From: Blepharisma stoltei
Lineage: Eukaryota > Ciliophora > Heterotrichea > Heterotrichida > Blepharismidae
DNA length: 64,000 nt
Direction: 5' to 3'
NCBI GenBank assembly: GCA_914767885.1
Contig: CAJZBQ010000001.1
Location: 806,001-870,000, forward strand
Notes under the pieces: model-generated
Told to the model about the DNA's origin: nothing
Database searches by the model: none
The model's input: the letters and a program-made list of their open reading frames with translations, nothing else
Shown here: piece by piece, positions 42,556 through 55,500 of the stretch
Numbering within the stretch: position 1 is the first letter of the stretch
Layout of the letters: every line of letters starts with the position of its first letter
Made by a program: the position numbers and the translations under genes

Positions 42556-43196
42556 CTTAGTTTAAATTTACCCATGAAGGAAAAATCCGGCCATTTGTCT
42601 TAAAACAGCAAAAACTACGATGAAGTGTTGTGTTGGAGACACCGGGTCTGGCGTTCGCTTAGAAGAGATAAGAAAAATGATAAAGAAATCGACCCTTTAA
42701 ATATTCCTAATCCTGGGCCAAGAGAAATGGATTTGACCTATATATATTAAATCTATTGATTATTCAATTAGATGAGAACTTCATAAAAGTAAAATGCAAT
42801 TCTGGAAAAGGCTCAATTTTTTATTTCAATATTAACATTTATGAGGACTTCAAGCTATCCATTGAAAATACCGAAGCATGCACCAATGAGAGTATTTTAC
42901 CTATAACAATATCAAGCTATGTCCATTCAAAAAGCTTTAAAAAAGACATCTTATTATCTTATGTGGACGATTTAGAATTTAATTTAGAAATGCTAGGATC
43001 CAGCTAAAATCTTATGATTTTGAATACGATGAAGCGAATAATTGAAGAATAGCTGTGGTAAAAATAATAAGAAAGGATTCCTCTGATTTACCATATAAAG
43101 TGGTTGCTATGGATTGCGAAATGCTTGAAATTAAAGAAGGAGAAGGATCGTCTTATATTGATTAGCAGGAAAGACAAGGGAAAATTCAGCATCTAC
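42556..43196 (+). pseudogene. HK-F: 3' remnant of an HK-B-like kinase
   Basis: Starts abruptly in the HATPase region (FKFTHEGKI), frameshifts, then IRKMIKK, a broken GHGFGLYI, INQLDEN-like LDENFIKVKCNSGKGSIFYFN, a shifted receiver (HSKSFKKDI then DDLEFNLEMLGS) and MDCEMLE. Several frameshifts and no 5' half. Paired tail-to-tail with W1, mirroring the arrangement at 25.6-26.6 kb. Confidence 0.85.
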
Positions 43197-43223
43197 TTTA
43201 TATATAAATTAAATTATTATTTT

Positions 43224-46200
43224 TTATATCAGATGTCTTTTTGAAAAGAAATCCAACAACTCCCTATTTTTTTCACTAATTACAGCTCTAGATAATGATA
43301 TATCAAAAGCAACTAGCTCATGCTTCTTTAATGACCACTCTAGGCAGGTCAAACTTTCTTCTTTTGAATCATCATACAAGTGCTTTATATCCCAGAATTT
43401 TATTGTCATATCTTCGCTGCAAGATATAATCTTTTTGCCGCATAGAGAAAAATCAAAGGAGTTGATAATTCCCAAGTGCCCTTTCAGAATATAAACCAAC
43501 ATTCTTTTTTCAAAATTTCACAAGTCAATAGTAAAATTCAAATTTATGGCAGCTAGCAAAGATCCGCAAGGAGAAAATTTTAATTGTGAGTAGCTTGCTC
43601 CCCCCCGTGAGTGAACAAAACCATTAAAAAAATCCTTATATTCTGCCCAAAAACCCACCCTCCATAAGCAAACAAAAATGTTTTATGAAAAAAAATTTAT
43701 ATATAAGTGATAATTAATATAATGAAATCATTAGCTAATTCTGTTTAATTGCATTTTAAAACATAAATTTTATAAATTAAATTAATATTTGCTTTCCAAT
43801 TTTGCAAATCAGGATTTTTTTAAAATTATGAAAAAAAATGTATTTTATTAAATTTATATATATAAATTTTTAAAAAAAAAATAGCCCCTCTCCTTTAGCA
43901 AATAAAATTTTTTGTTCACTCACGGAAGGGGGAGCTAGAGTGCTTGATCCGTAAAGTCTAATTTCTTCTTCTGGAGAGTTTACATGACAAACAGTAACCC
44001 AACTGCATGGATTTGTCGTAAAGGCAAGGTAATTTTGATAGGGTGCAAAATCAATTGAGGCTAAATGGAGATTAGAAAATTCATTTGGCTTTATTTGAAT
44101 CTGGGAAATAAATTCCCCAGTTTTAACATTTCAGAATCTAATAACTCTGCCACTGCTGGCAGATGCAAGTATATTAGAATTGCAAGAAAATGCTAGACAT
44201 TTCATAGCTTCACAGTGTGCATTTTTACTTGTCGAGGAATTTATTTTGCATATCAGCTTATTTGAGTATAACTCACTCCCCCTAACTTATATAAAGAGCG
44301 AGCTTTTTTCAAACAGAAAGTTTAATTTTGCTATAATAATCTTTTGGAGTTTTAATTACTAATTTATATATAGCTAGGCATTCTCCCTATCTATAACTAA
44401 CTACAGAGTCTTGGAAATGGCATTTCAGCATCAAGTTTTGAGTGCATATTTAATTATATGGCAAGGTTTTGCCAATCCCAGTAATAACAGCCATGCTAGG
44501 TAAGCAATATGGAATCTAGCCTTTATTTAGCTTTCTTACCTAGACTTTAAGTTTGAAAGGGATAGCCAGCCATCACTATAGGCACCAGCCAGCCTTCGGG
44601 CAGCAAATCAGTGAATTCAAGAGTAACATGCCTTGGTATTCGAAATGAAACTTTTTCCTCCATTTAACCAGAAAATCCATATTTTTGATTTTTCTATGTA
44701 GGCCATTCACGTCAAGACCCGAGAACTGAAAAGATATTCATCGATATAAGAACACCTTAATTTATGGAATAAGGACAGAAGCATGCATGGGAAATGCGAT
44801 ATTAGACGTTAAAAACCTAATAATTAATTAAGTATTTTTGCGCCCAATTACTAATTTAAATAAAAAAAATTTACTTTTAAATGCAAGCTGTTTGCAACTT
44901 AGAAGGGATTAACATTATTACGAGCCATAAAAATTCTGGGTTCTCGATAGAGGATGCTCAAGAGTCTGAAGGTTATTTTGAGCATGTCCATTTCCAACCA
45001 CAAGAAATTAGTCAAAACCTCCTCAATGCTGCATTTACTGGGGCTGCTCTTGCTACTCGGCTAAAGTCTGTTCCAGTTCGCCGTAATCTTAAGGTCTGAC
45101 TGCTGCGCCAAGGGGTAGGTTTACATTTATCGCCATTTTAATGTATATTGCAATTTAGAAGAGAGTCAGCTATTTCAATGCGGCCATCAATAAAACCGAG
45201 TGCAATAAGACTTTCTCTAGAAATCACAAATGAGCTAACTCCCAGCGGATAATTTCTAACAAATTCTACAGTTGATCTATACAAATGAAGACCACAAGAG
45301 CTGGACAGAACAAGATAGTTTCCACATGGAGTAAAAGCAAAAATAGGATTTATCTCCAATCCAAAATACCAGTTAATTTCCCGGACCGCTTGTTTATTTT
45401 TGCAGCTTCATATTTCAATCAGGCCAGCGGCACTTTCTCTTGATATTAATGCAAATTGATCTTTATTTGGGGTCCATACAACCATAAAAGAAGATTTTCT
45501 GATGACTATTTCTGGGTTTTTGGATGATGGGTTTTTGTATTTTCATGATATAGCATACTCATTAACTATTGCTAATTTATCATCATTAGGAGAAAAAGCG
45601 ATCTTAGGGGGATTTCAAGGTTTTATCAGAAACTGAAAGGTAAAGACCTGACTCTCGATGTCAAAAATTTGCACAAGCCCATTCCTATTTGAAACAGCTA
45701 TAAATTTTGCGCATGGAGATAGAGCTCAATCATAAAAGTCACTGGTTAAATCACTAAATAGTGTTTCTTCTTCTTTTTTTTCTAAATTTCATATAAAAAT
45801 TATTTTATTGCTTGAAGCAAATATATATTTTTCATTTTGTGATAATACTGCTCAAGCGAGCCCATACTTTGATTTGAGTTTTCATACTAATTGCTTATTA
45901 TTGACAGTTCTAATAACTCCTAATTTATCTATGACAGTTTTTTTCTTTGGGAGATTAATATTTCATATCAAAATCAAGCCTCAATAGCTTGTAGATATCA
46001 AGTAGTTCTTGGTAAATGCAAGAGAAATCACAGGAAAATCATGCCCACATAAGTACCTCACTTGTGTCTTTGTGTTTATATCTCAAATTTTGATATTATT
46101 ATTGCTTAGCCCCACCGCAAACCATGTACTGCATAACGAAAAAGCAAAAGAACAAATACCTTCTGTTATTCCATCAAAAGTATGGACAACCAAACCAGAA

Positions 46201-47658
46201 ATTTTTGCATTACATAATGTTACTTTATATTGATGGACTATCGCCAAATAATTTCCACAAGGTGAATATTCACAACGGTAAACTATATGATCAGTGGGGT
46301 AGGTTTTCACTATTTCCTGGTTGCTAATGTCACATATGAAAATTTCAGTTTGGTTTTCTTTCCAGAGGACTATGTATTTCCCACAAGGAGAAAATTTTAC
46401 TATATTGCCTGCAGTTTTAATAGGGCTTAAAAAGCTTTCGCTAAATTCAGCTCCAGCCAAGTAGCAGTCATTAAAATTGACTGAGTAAAGATTTGAGTTT
46501 GCAAAGTTTACGTTCGTAAGGTCGCTTACTTTGAAATTTGTGCCGATGATAAGGGAGCTTGATAAATCTGCTCCAGGGATTTTTATGCCTGTTAAGTTTT
46601 TATGAGATAATGAACAGCCAAGGCGGTTTAAGATTGTAATGGCGTTGCTTGATCCTTGAGATACTTCTGTAGATTCTTTACTTCGCTCTTCGTGAACGAA
46701 CAAAAAATTTTTTTCTCATGGAGGGGGTTAATTTTTTTTTGTTGAAACATTTATATATAAATTTTATAGAATTTTCTCTCGAAATTTAAAAAATCCCAAC
46801 CGCAAAAACTGGAAAATAAATGTTAATTTAATTTATAAAATTTATGTTTTAAAACGCAATTTTTTAAAATTAACAAAAGTAGTTAGAGATTTCATTATAT
46901 TAATTATTATTTATATATCAAAATTTTTTTCTTATAACATTTTTGTTCGCTCACAGAGGATGGATTTTAGTTTTGTTCACTTACGGAAGGGAGTTATTAG
47001 AGAATAATACCAAATTAAATAGTCCATCCTGCAACTTTTTTGATAGAATATTTTTTAAGATGTCGCAAATCTCAGGGTATTTTTTGATGTCAATTTTGTT
47101 GAAATAAGAATCTCTAAAAATTTCAATGTTTTTCCATTTCGAAATATCTTGAGATATCAAATAAGCTAACTTCTCATCGAAATTGCGTATAGTAAATTTG
47201 CATGTTTTTTCATGATTTTTAATATAATGTATGAAATAGCACTTGCATCCAGATTGGCTGCATTTTATGCAGTACTGATTTTTTGATTTTGAAAAATCAT
47301 TAAGGGTAATATTTACCAAATTTCTTTTCTTGATGAGTCTTAAGGATAAACTGCTTCTCAATTTAATAAAGCAAGATTGTATTTCTTTATCAATTTTATT
47401 CAGTTTAGGATTGAGTAGTGATAATTTTGATTCAGAAAAGTTTTCGAGGCTTTTATTTATTGTGGATTTATTATTTTCCTTTAATCTTTCTCGAGACTCT
47501 AAAATTGATGAGTCAAATATAGAATTAGCGATGTGAGGATATTTATTGATCTCTGACAAATGGGATTCAAAGTGATCAGCACATATAAGGGTCCCTTTAG
47601 TTGAGCAGCTGCATATTAAAAGTGGGAAACTGCTACAATCTTCGATATAGCAAGCCAT
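43224..47658 (-). CDS. W1: B-box / pentapeptide / WD40 protein with three IESs
   Basis: ATG 47658 (MACYIEDCSSFPLLICSC) to TAA 43224; 961 aa after removing the inserts at about 46679, 44273 and 43595. Domain order: an N-terminal Cys/His cluster (CYIEDC, CSC, CADHFESHL) resembling a B-box zinc finger; a helical region with a second Cys-rich patch (YCIKCSQSGCKCYF); a short pentapeptide-repeat block (LTGIKIPGADLSSSLIIGTNF, ANSNLYSVNFNDCYLAGAEF); then many WD40 repeats with FSPCGKYI-type strands to the end. WD40 propellers scaffold protein complexes; no specific role can be assigned. It is very similar to W2, which lacks all three inserts and supplies the reference for their removal. Confidence 0.85.
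43595..43935. mobile_element. MITE-family IES (about 341 bp) in W1
   Basis: Left end ctccccccgtgagtgaac, right end cactcacggaagggggag. Flanks are ttg (left) and cta (right), so the left TA appears mutated to TG. W2 reads straight through (gagtaacttagagtgc). Removal gives STL-SYSQLKFSPCG. Confidence 0.82.
44273..45165. mobile_element. Composite 893-bp insert in W1: TGA-flanked MITE with a retroelement inside
   Basis: TCA on both flanks (TGA on the gene strand). The left end ctccccctaacttatata is MITE-like. The interior from about 44370 to 45148 is GC-richer; on the minus strand it starts tatacattaaaatggcg and ends gagaatgcctag, matching the retroelement at 30248-30943. W2 has an empty site. 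Removal gives IEIAE-LYSNKLICKIN. Confidence 0.8.
46679..46994. mobile_element. MITE-family IES in W1
   Basis: Left hairpin cttcgctcttcgtgaacg / tctcatggaggggg, right end cacttacggaagggag; TTA flanks. W2 is uninterrupted (gattctttagagag). Removal gives LFSN-KESTEVSQGS, in frame with either of two adjacent TTA copies. Confidence 0.83.
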
Positions 47659-48073
47659 TTTTTGATTATAAAATGTTATTTAATTATATTTTTGCTTATC
47701 TTTTAAAGCTAGTTGCTAGAATTATATTTTTCCAATCTCAAAATTTGCAATTATTAGCATCTAGTAATATATTTTTAGTTTAAGCAAGTCAAAGCAAGTA
47801 ATTAAGCTGATATATTTATGCTGATTTATATTTGCTGCTCTTTTTAGCATGCTATATAAAGACTTCTGACTTCAGCTATAATCAAAATAAATTGTTTTTG
47901 GAGCAAATCTTAATGATGAGTAAAGTTTTATTGCATTATTCATCAAAGTTAATAATTTCTTCAAGCAATTTCCATTACTGTATAAAATCTCCTTGAATCT
48001 TCGAAACGTTTTTATATATTGTGATGATCCAATATTTTAAGAGTTTCAAGCTCGTTTATAAATTATTATATTT
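47659..48073. other. Spacer W1 / W2
   Basis: AT-rich spacer between the W1 start and the W2 stop. The stretch just upstream of W1 (gctagttgctagaattatattttt, tctagtaatatattt) is conserved upstream of W2 at about 51060-51140, so the tandem duplication includes promoter sequence. Confidence 0.55.
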
Positions 48074-51013
48074 TTATATCAAATAATTTTTTGACTGTTT
48101 TATATCCTTTTTTGATAAGAAATCCAACAACTCCCTATTTTTTTCACTAATTACAGCTCTTGATAATGATATACCAGAAGCAACTAGCTCATGCTTCTTT
48201 AATGACCACTCTAGACAGATCAAATTTTCTTCTTTTGAATCATCATACAGATGCCTTATATTCCAGCATTTTATCGTCATATCTTCGCTGCCAGATATAA
48301 TTTTTTTGCCGCATAGAGAAAAATCAAAGGAGTTGATAACTCCCAAATGCCCTTTCAGAGTATAAACCAACATTCTTTTTTCAAAATTCCATAAATCAAT
48401 AGTAAAATTCAAATTTATGGCAGCTAGCAAAGATCCGCAAGGAGAAAATTTTACTTGTGAGTAACTTAGAGTGCTTAATCCATAAAGCCTAATTGCTTCT
48501 TCTGGAGAGTTTACATGGCAAACAGTAACCCAATTGCATGGATTCGCTGTAAAGGCAAGATAATTTTGATAGGGTGCAAAGTTAATTGAGGCTAAAGGAA
48601 GACTAGACAATTTTTTTGGCTTTATTTGAATTTGAGCAATAAAATCCCCTGTTTTAACATTTCAGAATCTAATAAAGCCGCCGCTACTGCTGGCAGATGC
48701 AAGTCTTTTAGAATCGCAAGAAAATGCAAGTAATTTTATATCTTCACAGTGTGCATTTTTACTTGTCGAGGAATTTATTTTGCATATTAGCTTATTTGAG
48801 TATAATTCAGCAATTTCAATGTGGCCATCAATAAAACCGAGTGCAATGAGACCTTCTCTAGAAATCACAAATGTACTAACTCTCAGCGGGTAATCTCTAA
48901 CATATTCTACAGTTGATCTATGCAAATGGAGGCCACAATAGCTGGACAGAACAAAATGGTTTCCATGTGGAGAAAAAGCAAAAATAGGATTTACCTCTAA
49001 TCCAAAATACCATTTAATTTCCCGGACCACTTTTTTAGTTTTGCAGCTTCATATTTCAATAAGACCGACAGCAGCTTCTCTAGATATTAATGCAAATTGA
49101 TCTTCATTTGGGGCCCACAAAACCATAAAATCATATTTTCTATTGGTTATTTCTGGGTTTTTGAATGATGGATTTTTGTATTTTCATGATCTAGCAAACT
49201 CATTAATTCCAGCAATTGCTAATCTATCATCATTAGGAGAAAAAGCGATCTTAGGGGAACTTCAAGGTTTCATCAGAATCTGAAAGGTAAAGACCTGACT
49301 CTCGATGTCAAAAATTTGCACAAGCCCCTTCTTATTTGAAACAGCTATGAATTTTTCGCATGGGGATAGAGCTCAATCATAAAACACACTGGTTAAATCA
49401 CTAAATTGAGTTTTTTCTTCTAGTTTCTCTACATTTCACATAAAAAGTTTTTGCTTACTTGAAGCATATATATATTTTTCATTTTGTGATAATACTATTC
49501 AAGTGAGCTCATACCTTGATTTGACTAATTGCTTATTTTTAACAGTTCTAAGAACTCCTAATTTGTCTATGACAGTTATTTTCTCTGGGAGATTAATATT
49601 TCATATCAAAATCAAGCCCCAATCACTTGTAGATATCAAGTAGTTCTTGGTAAAAGCAAGAGATATAGCAGGACTATCATGTCCACATAAGTACCTCACT
49701 TGTGTCTTTGTGTTTATGTCTCAAATTTTGATGTCATGGTTGTATAGTCCCACTGCAAGCCATTTGCTGCATAATGAAAAAGCAAAAGAACAAATAATTT
49801 CAGATATCTCATCACAAGTATGGACAACAGAATCAAAAATTTCTGCATTACATAATATTGCTTTATATTGATGAACTTTTGCATTACATAATATTACTTT
49901 ATCTTGATGAACTATCGCTAAGTAATTTCCACAAGGTGAATATTCACAATGGTAAACTCTTTGATCAGTGGGGTAGATTTTCACTATTTCTTGGCTGCTG
50001 ATGTCACATATGAAAATTTCAGTTTGGTTTTTCTTACAGAGGACTATATATTTTCCACAAGGAGAAAAATTTACTATAGTGCCAGCAGTTTTAATAGGGC
50101 TTAAACAACTTTCGCCAAATTCAGCTCCAGCTAAGTAGCAGTCATCAAAATTGACTGAGTAAAGATTTGCTTTGCCAAAATTTACGTTCGTAAGGTTGCT
50201 CCCTTTGAAATTTGTGCCGATGATAAGGGAGCTTGATAAATCTGCTCCAGGGATATTTATGCCTCTTAAGTCTCTATGAGATAATGGATAGTCAAGGCGG
50301 TTTAAGATTGTAATGGCGTTACTTGATCCTTGAGATACTTCTGAAGATTCTTTAGAGAGTAATATCAAATTAAATAGTCCATCCTGCAACTTTTTTGATA
50401 GAATATTCTTTAAGATGTCGCAAATCTCAGGGTATGTTTTGATGTCAATTTTATTGAAATAAGAACCTTTAAAAATTTCAATGTTTTTCCATTTCGAAAT
50501 ATCTTGAGATATCAAATAAGCTAACTTCTCATCGAAATTGCGAATAGTAAATTTGCATGTTTTTTCATGATTTTTAACATAATGTATGAAATGACACTTG
50601 CATTCAGATTGGCTGCATTTTATGCAGTACTGATTTTTTGATTTTGAAAAATCATTAAGGGTAATATTTACCAAATTTCTTTTCTTGATGAGTTTTGAAG
50701 ATAAATTGCTTCTCAATTTTATAAGGCAAGATTGTATTTCTTTATCAATTTTATTCAGTTCAGGATTAATTAGTGATAATTTTGTTTCAGGAAAGTTTTC
50801 GAGGCTTTTATTTATTGTGGATTTATTATTTTCCTTTAATTTTTCTCGAGACTCTAAAATTGATGAGTCAAATATAGAATTAGCGATGTGAGGATATTTA
50901 TTGATCTCTGACAAATGGGATTCAAAGTGATCGTCACATATAAGGGTCCCTTTAGTTGAGCAGCTGCATATTAAAAGTGGGAAACTGCTACAATTTTCGA
51001 TATAGCAAGCCAT
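48074..51013 (-). CDS. W2: B-box / pentapeptide / WD40 protein, insert-free
   Basis: Continuous 979-aa frame (TGA as Trp) from ATG 51013 (MACYIENCSSFPLLICSC) to TAA 48074. Same layout as W1: Cys/His cluster CYIENC...CDDHFESHL, second Cys patch YCIKCSQSECKC, pentapeptide block LRGINIPGADLSSSLIIGTNF...LYSVNFDDCYLAGAEF, then WD40 repeats (FSPCGKYIVL, YSPCGNYLAIV, FSPNDDRLAIA, FSPCGSLLAAINLNFTIDLW, FSLCGKKIISGSEDMTIKCW). A short internal duplication (CNAKVHQYKAILCNAEI) is absent from W1. It serves as the empty-site reference for W1. Confidence 0.9.
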
Positions 51014-51635
51014 TTTTGGTTATGCAATATTATTGATTATATTTTTGCTATCTTTAAATGCTAGTCTCTAGAATTATATTTTTTTCCAATATCAAGATTT
51101 AAATATGCAATTATTGACATCTAGTAATATATTTTCAGTTTAAGCAAATCAAAGCAAGTAATTAAACCCATGCATTCCTTTGTGCTGATTTATATTTTCT
51201 ACCCTCTTTCAATGTGTTATATAAAGACTTCTGACTTCAGCTTTGCACCAATATAAAATTGCTTTTGAAGAAATCTTATTATTTACTATTGAGTATAAAT
51301 GCCATTTATTAAAATCCTATAAAATATAATTGCTATGAGCGCAATAATAATTGTTTAAGCATAGAGCCAGATTTTATTTTTTAAATTAGCACACATAGCC
51401 TTATTATAAAAACGCTTAAAATTGAACCTCTTTTAAATCCTTAAATAGCACAATTGTATCGGATTTAGATCCTCCTCCACACCGACCTTTAGAATGATCT
51501 CAATTCTATCCAAGAGGTATTGCTTATCCTCCAGGCTGAACTAAATTGCGAAAACATTAGCTTCAGAATGAAGATTAATTAAGCAAGACTGTCTTTTATT
51601 GATAAGGTAAGCAGCACATATTGAAGAGAAAATAA
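51014..51635. other. Intergenic region upstream of W2
   Basis: AT-rich; includes the presumed W2 promoter (shared with W1 near the start). No other feature recognised. Confidence 0.5.
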
Positions 51636-51639
51636 TGTT

Positions 51640-52380
51640 CTTAAGCTATAAGAGCCGATTAATCTCATTGGAGACATCCACGGTGAATTTTATGATCTTT
51701 TACAGCCCCTTGCATCAGATGTAGACTTTTTCGTTTCAAATATCTTTTTCTAGATGATTACATCGATTGAGGATATTTTCAGTAGAAGTTGGGCTGCTAC
51801 TATATCCACTTAAGATAAATTTCAAGCAAAATGTCTATTACCTTAGCGGAAATCACGAATCAAGGCAAATTGCAAGTCATTTCAACTTCAGAAGTGATGT
51901 CTGCACAAGTTAGATATTGAAAGCTTTGAAGATTTTCAATGGCTTGCACAGTTAAAATTTTAGCTCTCCATGGAAGATTATCACCTGATCTTGTAAAGTC
52001 CCAGATTTATCAAAATTCAATAGTTTGCAGAGCCAACCGACAGGATTATTTTTAAATATATTGTGAAGTGATCCTGTGATTATGATCAAGGAGTTTGTAC
52101 AGAAATATATGCAGGAAATGGTCTTTGAGGTATGCTCATTATTTTGAAATAACTGCACTATTTATTTTTGTTGCAAAAATCCAACTTATAGCTGTTCTGA
52201 GAGCATATGAAGTTCAGAAAGAAGGATTCAAAATGCATAGATGGTATGGAGCAAATGAATTTGCTTCAGCGAATCCGACCCTTAATAAAGAGAACTTCAA
52301 TGGATGGAGAGATTTTAAGTGAACAGAAGATAGAGAGTTTTCTATTGTTTGTATTTTTTCCCTACTATTTACAATAAATT
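51640..52380 (+). pseudogene. PPP-family Ser/Thr protein phosphatase, decayed
   Basis: Fragments in shifting frames match the PPP catalytic core in order: INLIGDIHGEFYDLLQPL (GDxHG metal motif), KYLFLDDYIDWGYFQ (GDxVDRG motif, altered), VYYLSGNHESRQIASHFNF (GNHE motif), VKWSDPCDYDQG-like (SDP), then a stretch with IQLIAVLRAYEVQKEGFKM (RAHE/Q-type motif, altered). Stops and frameshifts separate them, and key Gly/Arg/His residues are replaced, so it is a pseudogene rather than an IES-split gene. Confidence 0.82.
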
Positions 52381-52562
52381 GTCTATATCTTCTCAATTTA
52401 TTTTATACTCCATTTATTTTTATAATTTATAATCCCAAGCACTAAGCCTGGAATACCACAATCATAAAATTGAAAAATTATGAATAATTCTTCCACAAAA
52501 GTTATTGAATGAGACTTAATCTAATTATTATTAAAGCTATAGATCATTATTTATTTTATTTG

Positions 52563-55500
52563 CTAAATTCTGCATAGTTTGAAAGTGATATCAGCACTTA
52601 AAGAAGCGAACTCAAGTTTTTTATTGTTGAGAAACTGAAGAGAGTCGACTGCATTAGAATGATATTTTATTTCTTTAATCAGAGTGCCTTTCCAAGTATT
52701 CCATACTTTGACGCAGCCATTTAAGCATCCAGTAATCAAATAATTCCCACATAAAGACACAGCCAATGAAGGTATCATCCGATCATCAACTTGAATTTCT
52801 AAAATTGTCCATTGCGCTTCAATATCCCAAAGTATAACTTGCCCACCTTTATCTGCTGAAACTAGATAATTTACAGACTGAACGAAGCTCACACATGATA
52901 AATTCTGCTTATGGCCATCCAAAGCCAACAAATTTCTGCTAGCAAGTTCTCACAAAAGCAGTTTTTTATTATTACTTGCTGTAGCCAGATATTTCCCACA
53001 TGGTGAAAACTTGATACAAGTTATCAATTCTGCGCTGCATTTTAAAAAAAAATAATTTGACGGAGCTGTCAGGTCCCAAACCTTAACTTCTCCGTTAGAT
53101 TGCCCAGTCGCGATAATTTTGTCGTTAAAAGTTACATCAATTGCAGAAACTTGAATACTTCCCAATATAAATTCTTTCAAAAGATACTGATTTTCGATAT
53201 CCCAAACAGTGATATAATTCCTCGAGCACAATGATATAAGGAAATTCCCAAGTTTCAGAAATTTGACATAAATAATTATTCCTTTGTTGCTTTTGAGCTT
53301 AAATTTGTTTTTCATTGTCTCAGCATCTGTAATCATGATTAAATCTGAGGTGTCTGCAACTGCAATATATTTTCCATCATAAGAAAAAGATATAGAGGAG
53401 ATTTCATTGTACAAAATAGGATATTCCTCTAAAGTTCTAATGTCTAAAATTTCTATTGATTTTTCTGATATATCTGATTTCTTTACCGCTATATATTTTC
53501 CATTAGGAGAATAACAGACTGACAACATGCTGAAAAGTTGCTCATTGAATCATTTGAATTCTGAGTGACTATGCTTTTCCTCCCTCTATAGCGATCAAAA
53601 AAATTTTGTTCGCTCAAAAAAAGAGGTTAATTTTTTTAATGATATCTAAATTATAATAAAATTTATTTTTTCGAAATTTAAAAATCCCAATTTGCAAAAA
53701 TTAATTTAATTTGAAAAATTTATGTTTTAGAATGCAAGCTATTTAAAACTTAAAGATTTAATTAGAGAAGTCATTTATAAAAATCATCACTTATATATCA
53801 AAATATTTTTTATAATAAAATTTTATACTAAAATATTTTTTTAACTCAAAAGGAAATTTTCTAATGGTTTTGTTCGTTCACGGGAGGGAGGAGTTAACTA
53901 AAAACTTGATGAATACCTGCTGTTCAGAGTAAGAGTAACCTCTCATTGAAGGTCTTAATATGTGCAAAGGATGATACTCTTTTCTAATTTCTTTATTTAG
54001 ACGTCCAATTTCTAGATCTCAAGTTCTGATAACTAGATCGTCACAGCTAGATATTAAATATTTTGAGCATGGAGAAAAGGAAACAGTCCTTACAGGATCA
54101 GGATGGCTGAATAGCCATTTGCGGGAACTTATATTATCTACATAAGAAACTATTGCAGAATTGTGATGAGTTCCAAAGGCAAAGTATTTTCCACAAGAAG
54201 AAAACGCAACTGAGTCCACACTATCTTTTGCATAGTTTATGCAGTAAGTTAGCATATATGTTTCAAGATTCCAAATTCTTAAACTCTCATCATAGCTTCC
54301 AGTTGCTACGAAATTTCCGTCCGGTGATATAGCTATTGAAGAAATGGTGTCTGTGTGGCCCGATAATTTAATAAATTGCTTTTTACCCTGAATGTCTCAT
54401 AAATTTAGTATGTAATTGTTATCAGCTACAGCAAGGAGAGTTCCATCTTTTGAAAAAGAAATTGCACTAATATTTGCATTGTGCTTGAATTCTTGGAATT
54501 TAAGGCCTGTTTTAATATCATGCATAATCACATTATCGCAGCAATCATAAGCTAGATAATTACCACAAAATGAGAAAGCGACAGAATTGACAGGATATGT
54601 GCTTATAACTGGTGGAAGCTGCACAAACCAAGCATCTGATAAATCACAGTTGCGGAAATTAGAATCATATATATTTGCATACGAAAAATTGACTCGTTTT
54701 AAGTTGCTTCCTTGGAAATCTGTATTTATTATGAGTGCTTCTGATAAATCTGCACCTTCAATTTGAATGCCTCTGAAATCTTTATCTATAAAATTATATT
54801 TGGAGTAATTTAAGATAGTTATAGCGTTGCTGGCTGCATATTTCACTTTTTTAGTAATTTTTGATTGCAAAATAATGCCTAAAAGCTTTTCTCTAGCTTC
54901 CAGTTATTTTTGAATGATTCAATAAAATTGGGAAAATTTGTCCCATTCTTATTCGAGCGATTTCCAGCAGTCAAGTATGTATTTAACTTTTTATATTTGA
55001 TATTATCAGTATAGAGATATTAGAGTATAATCACTTCTAAATAACTATAATACGATTTCTAATATATTTTATGCTTCACATCTTTAACCCTAGTTGTATG
55101 ATGCTTTCCAAAAAATTTTAATACCATCTTTGACCGAACGATGGTAGGCCGCTTGATCAAATATTAGGGGAGTAAGCACATCAGTCATTATATCTTTGAA
55201 GCAGCCTAAAAAGTCTTTGTGGTTTATGAAATTGATTTTATTGATATAACTTTTCACTAATGAGGAAGGACTGACTATTTGGAGAATATGATCACTTAGA
55301 GATCTGGCAAGCTTATGATTAAGCTCATTATGTCTATAGATGACACCAGAGCAAATCGCATTTGGGAATAGAAACTCGTGCTTGACTGCATAGCAGGAAT
55401 TTTGTAGATCATAGCTTGCATGAATTTTTCGTTTTGGCCAATTGAGAGAAAAAACTAGGAGTTCAGCATACTTGATAATATATGCTAAAAGCCTGCTAGT

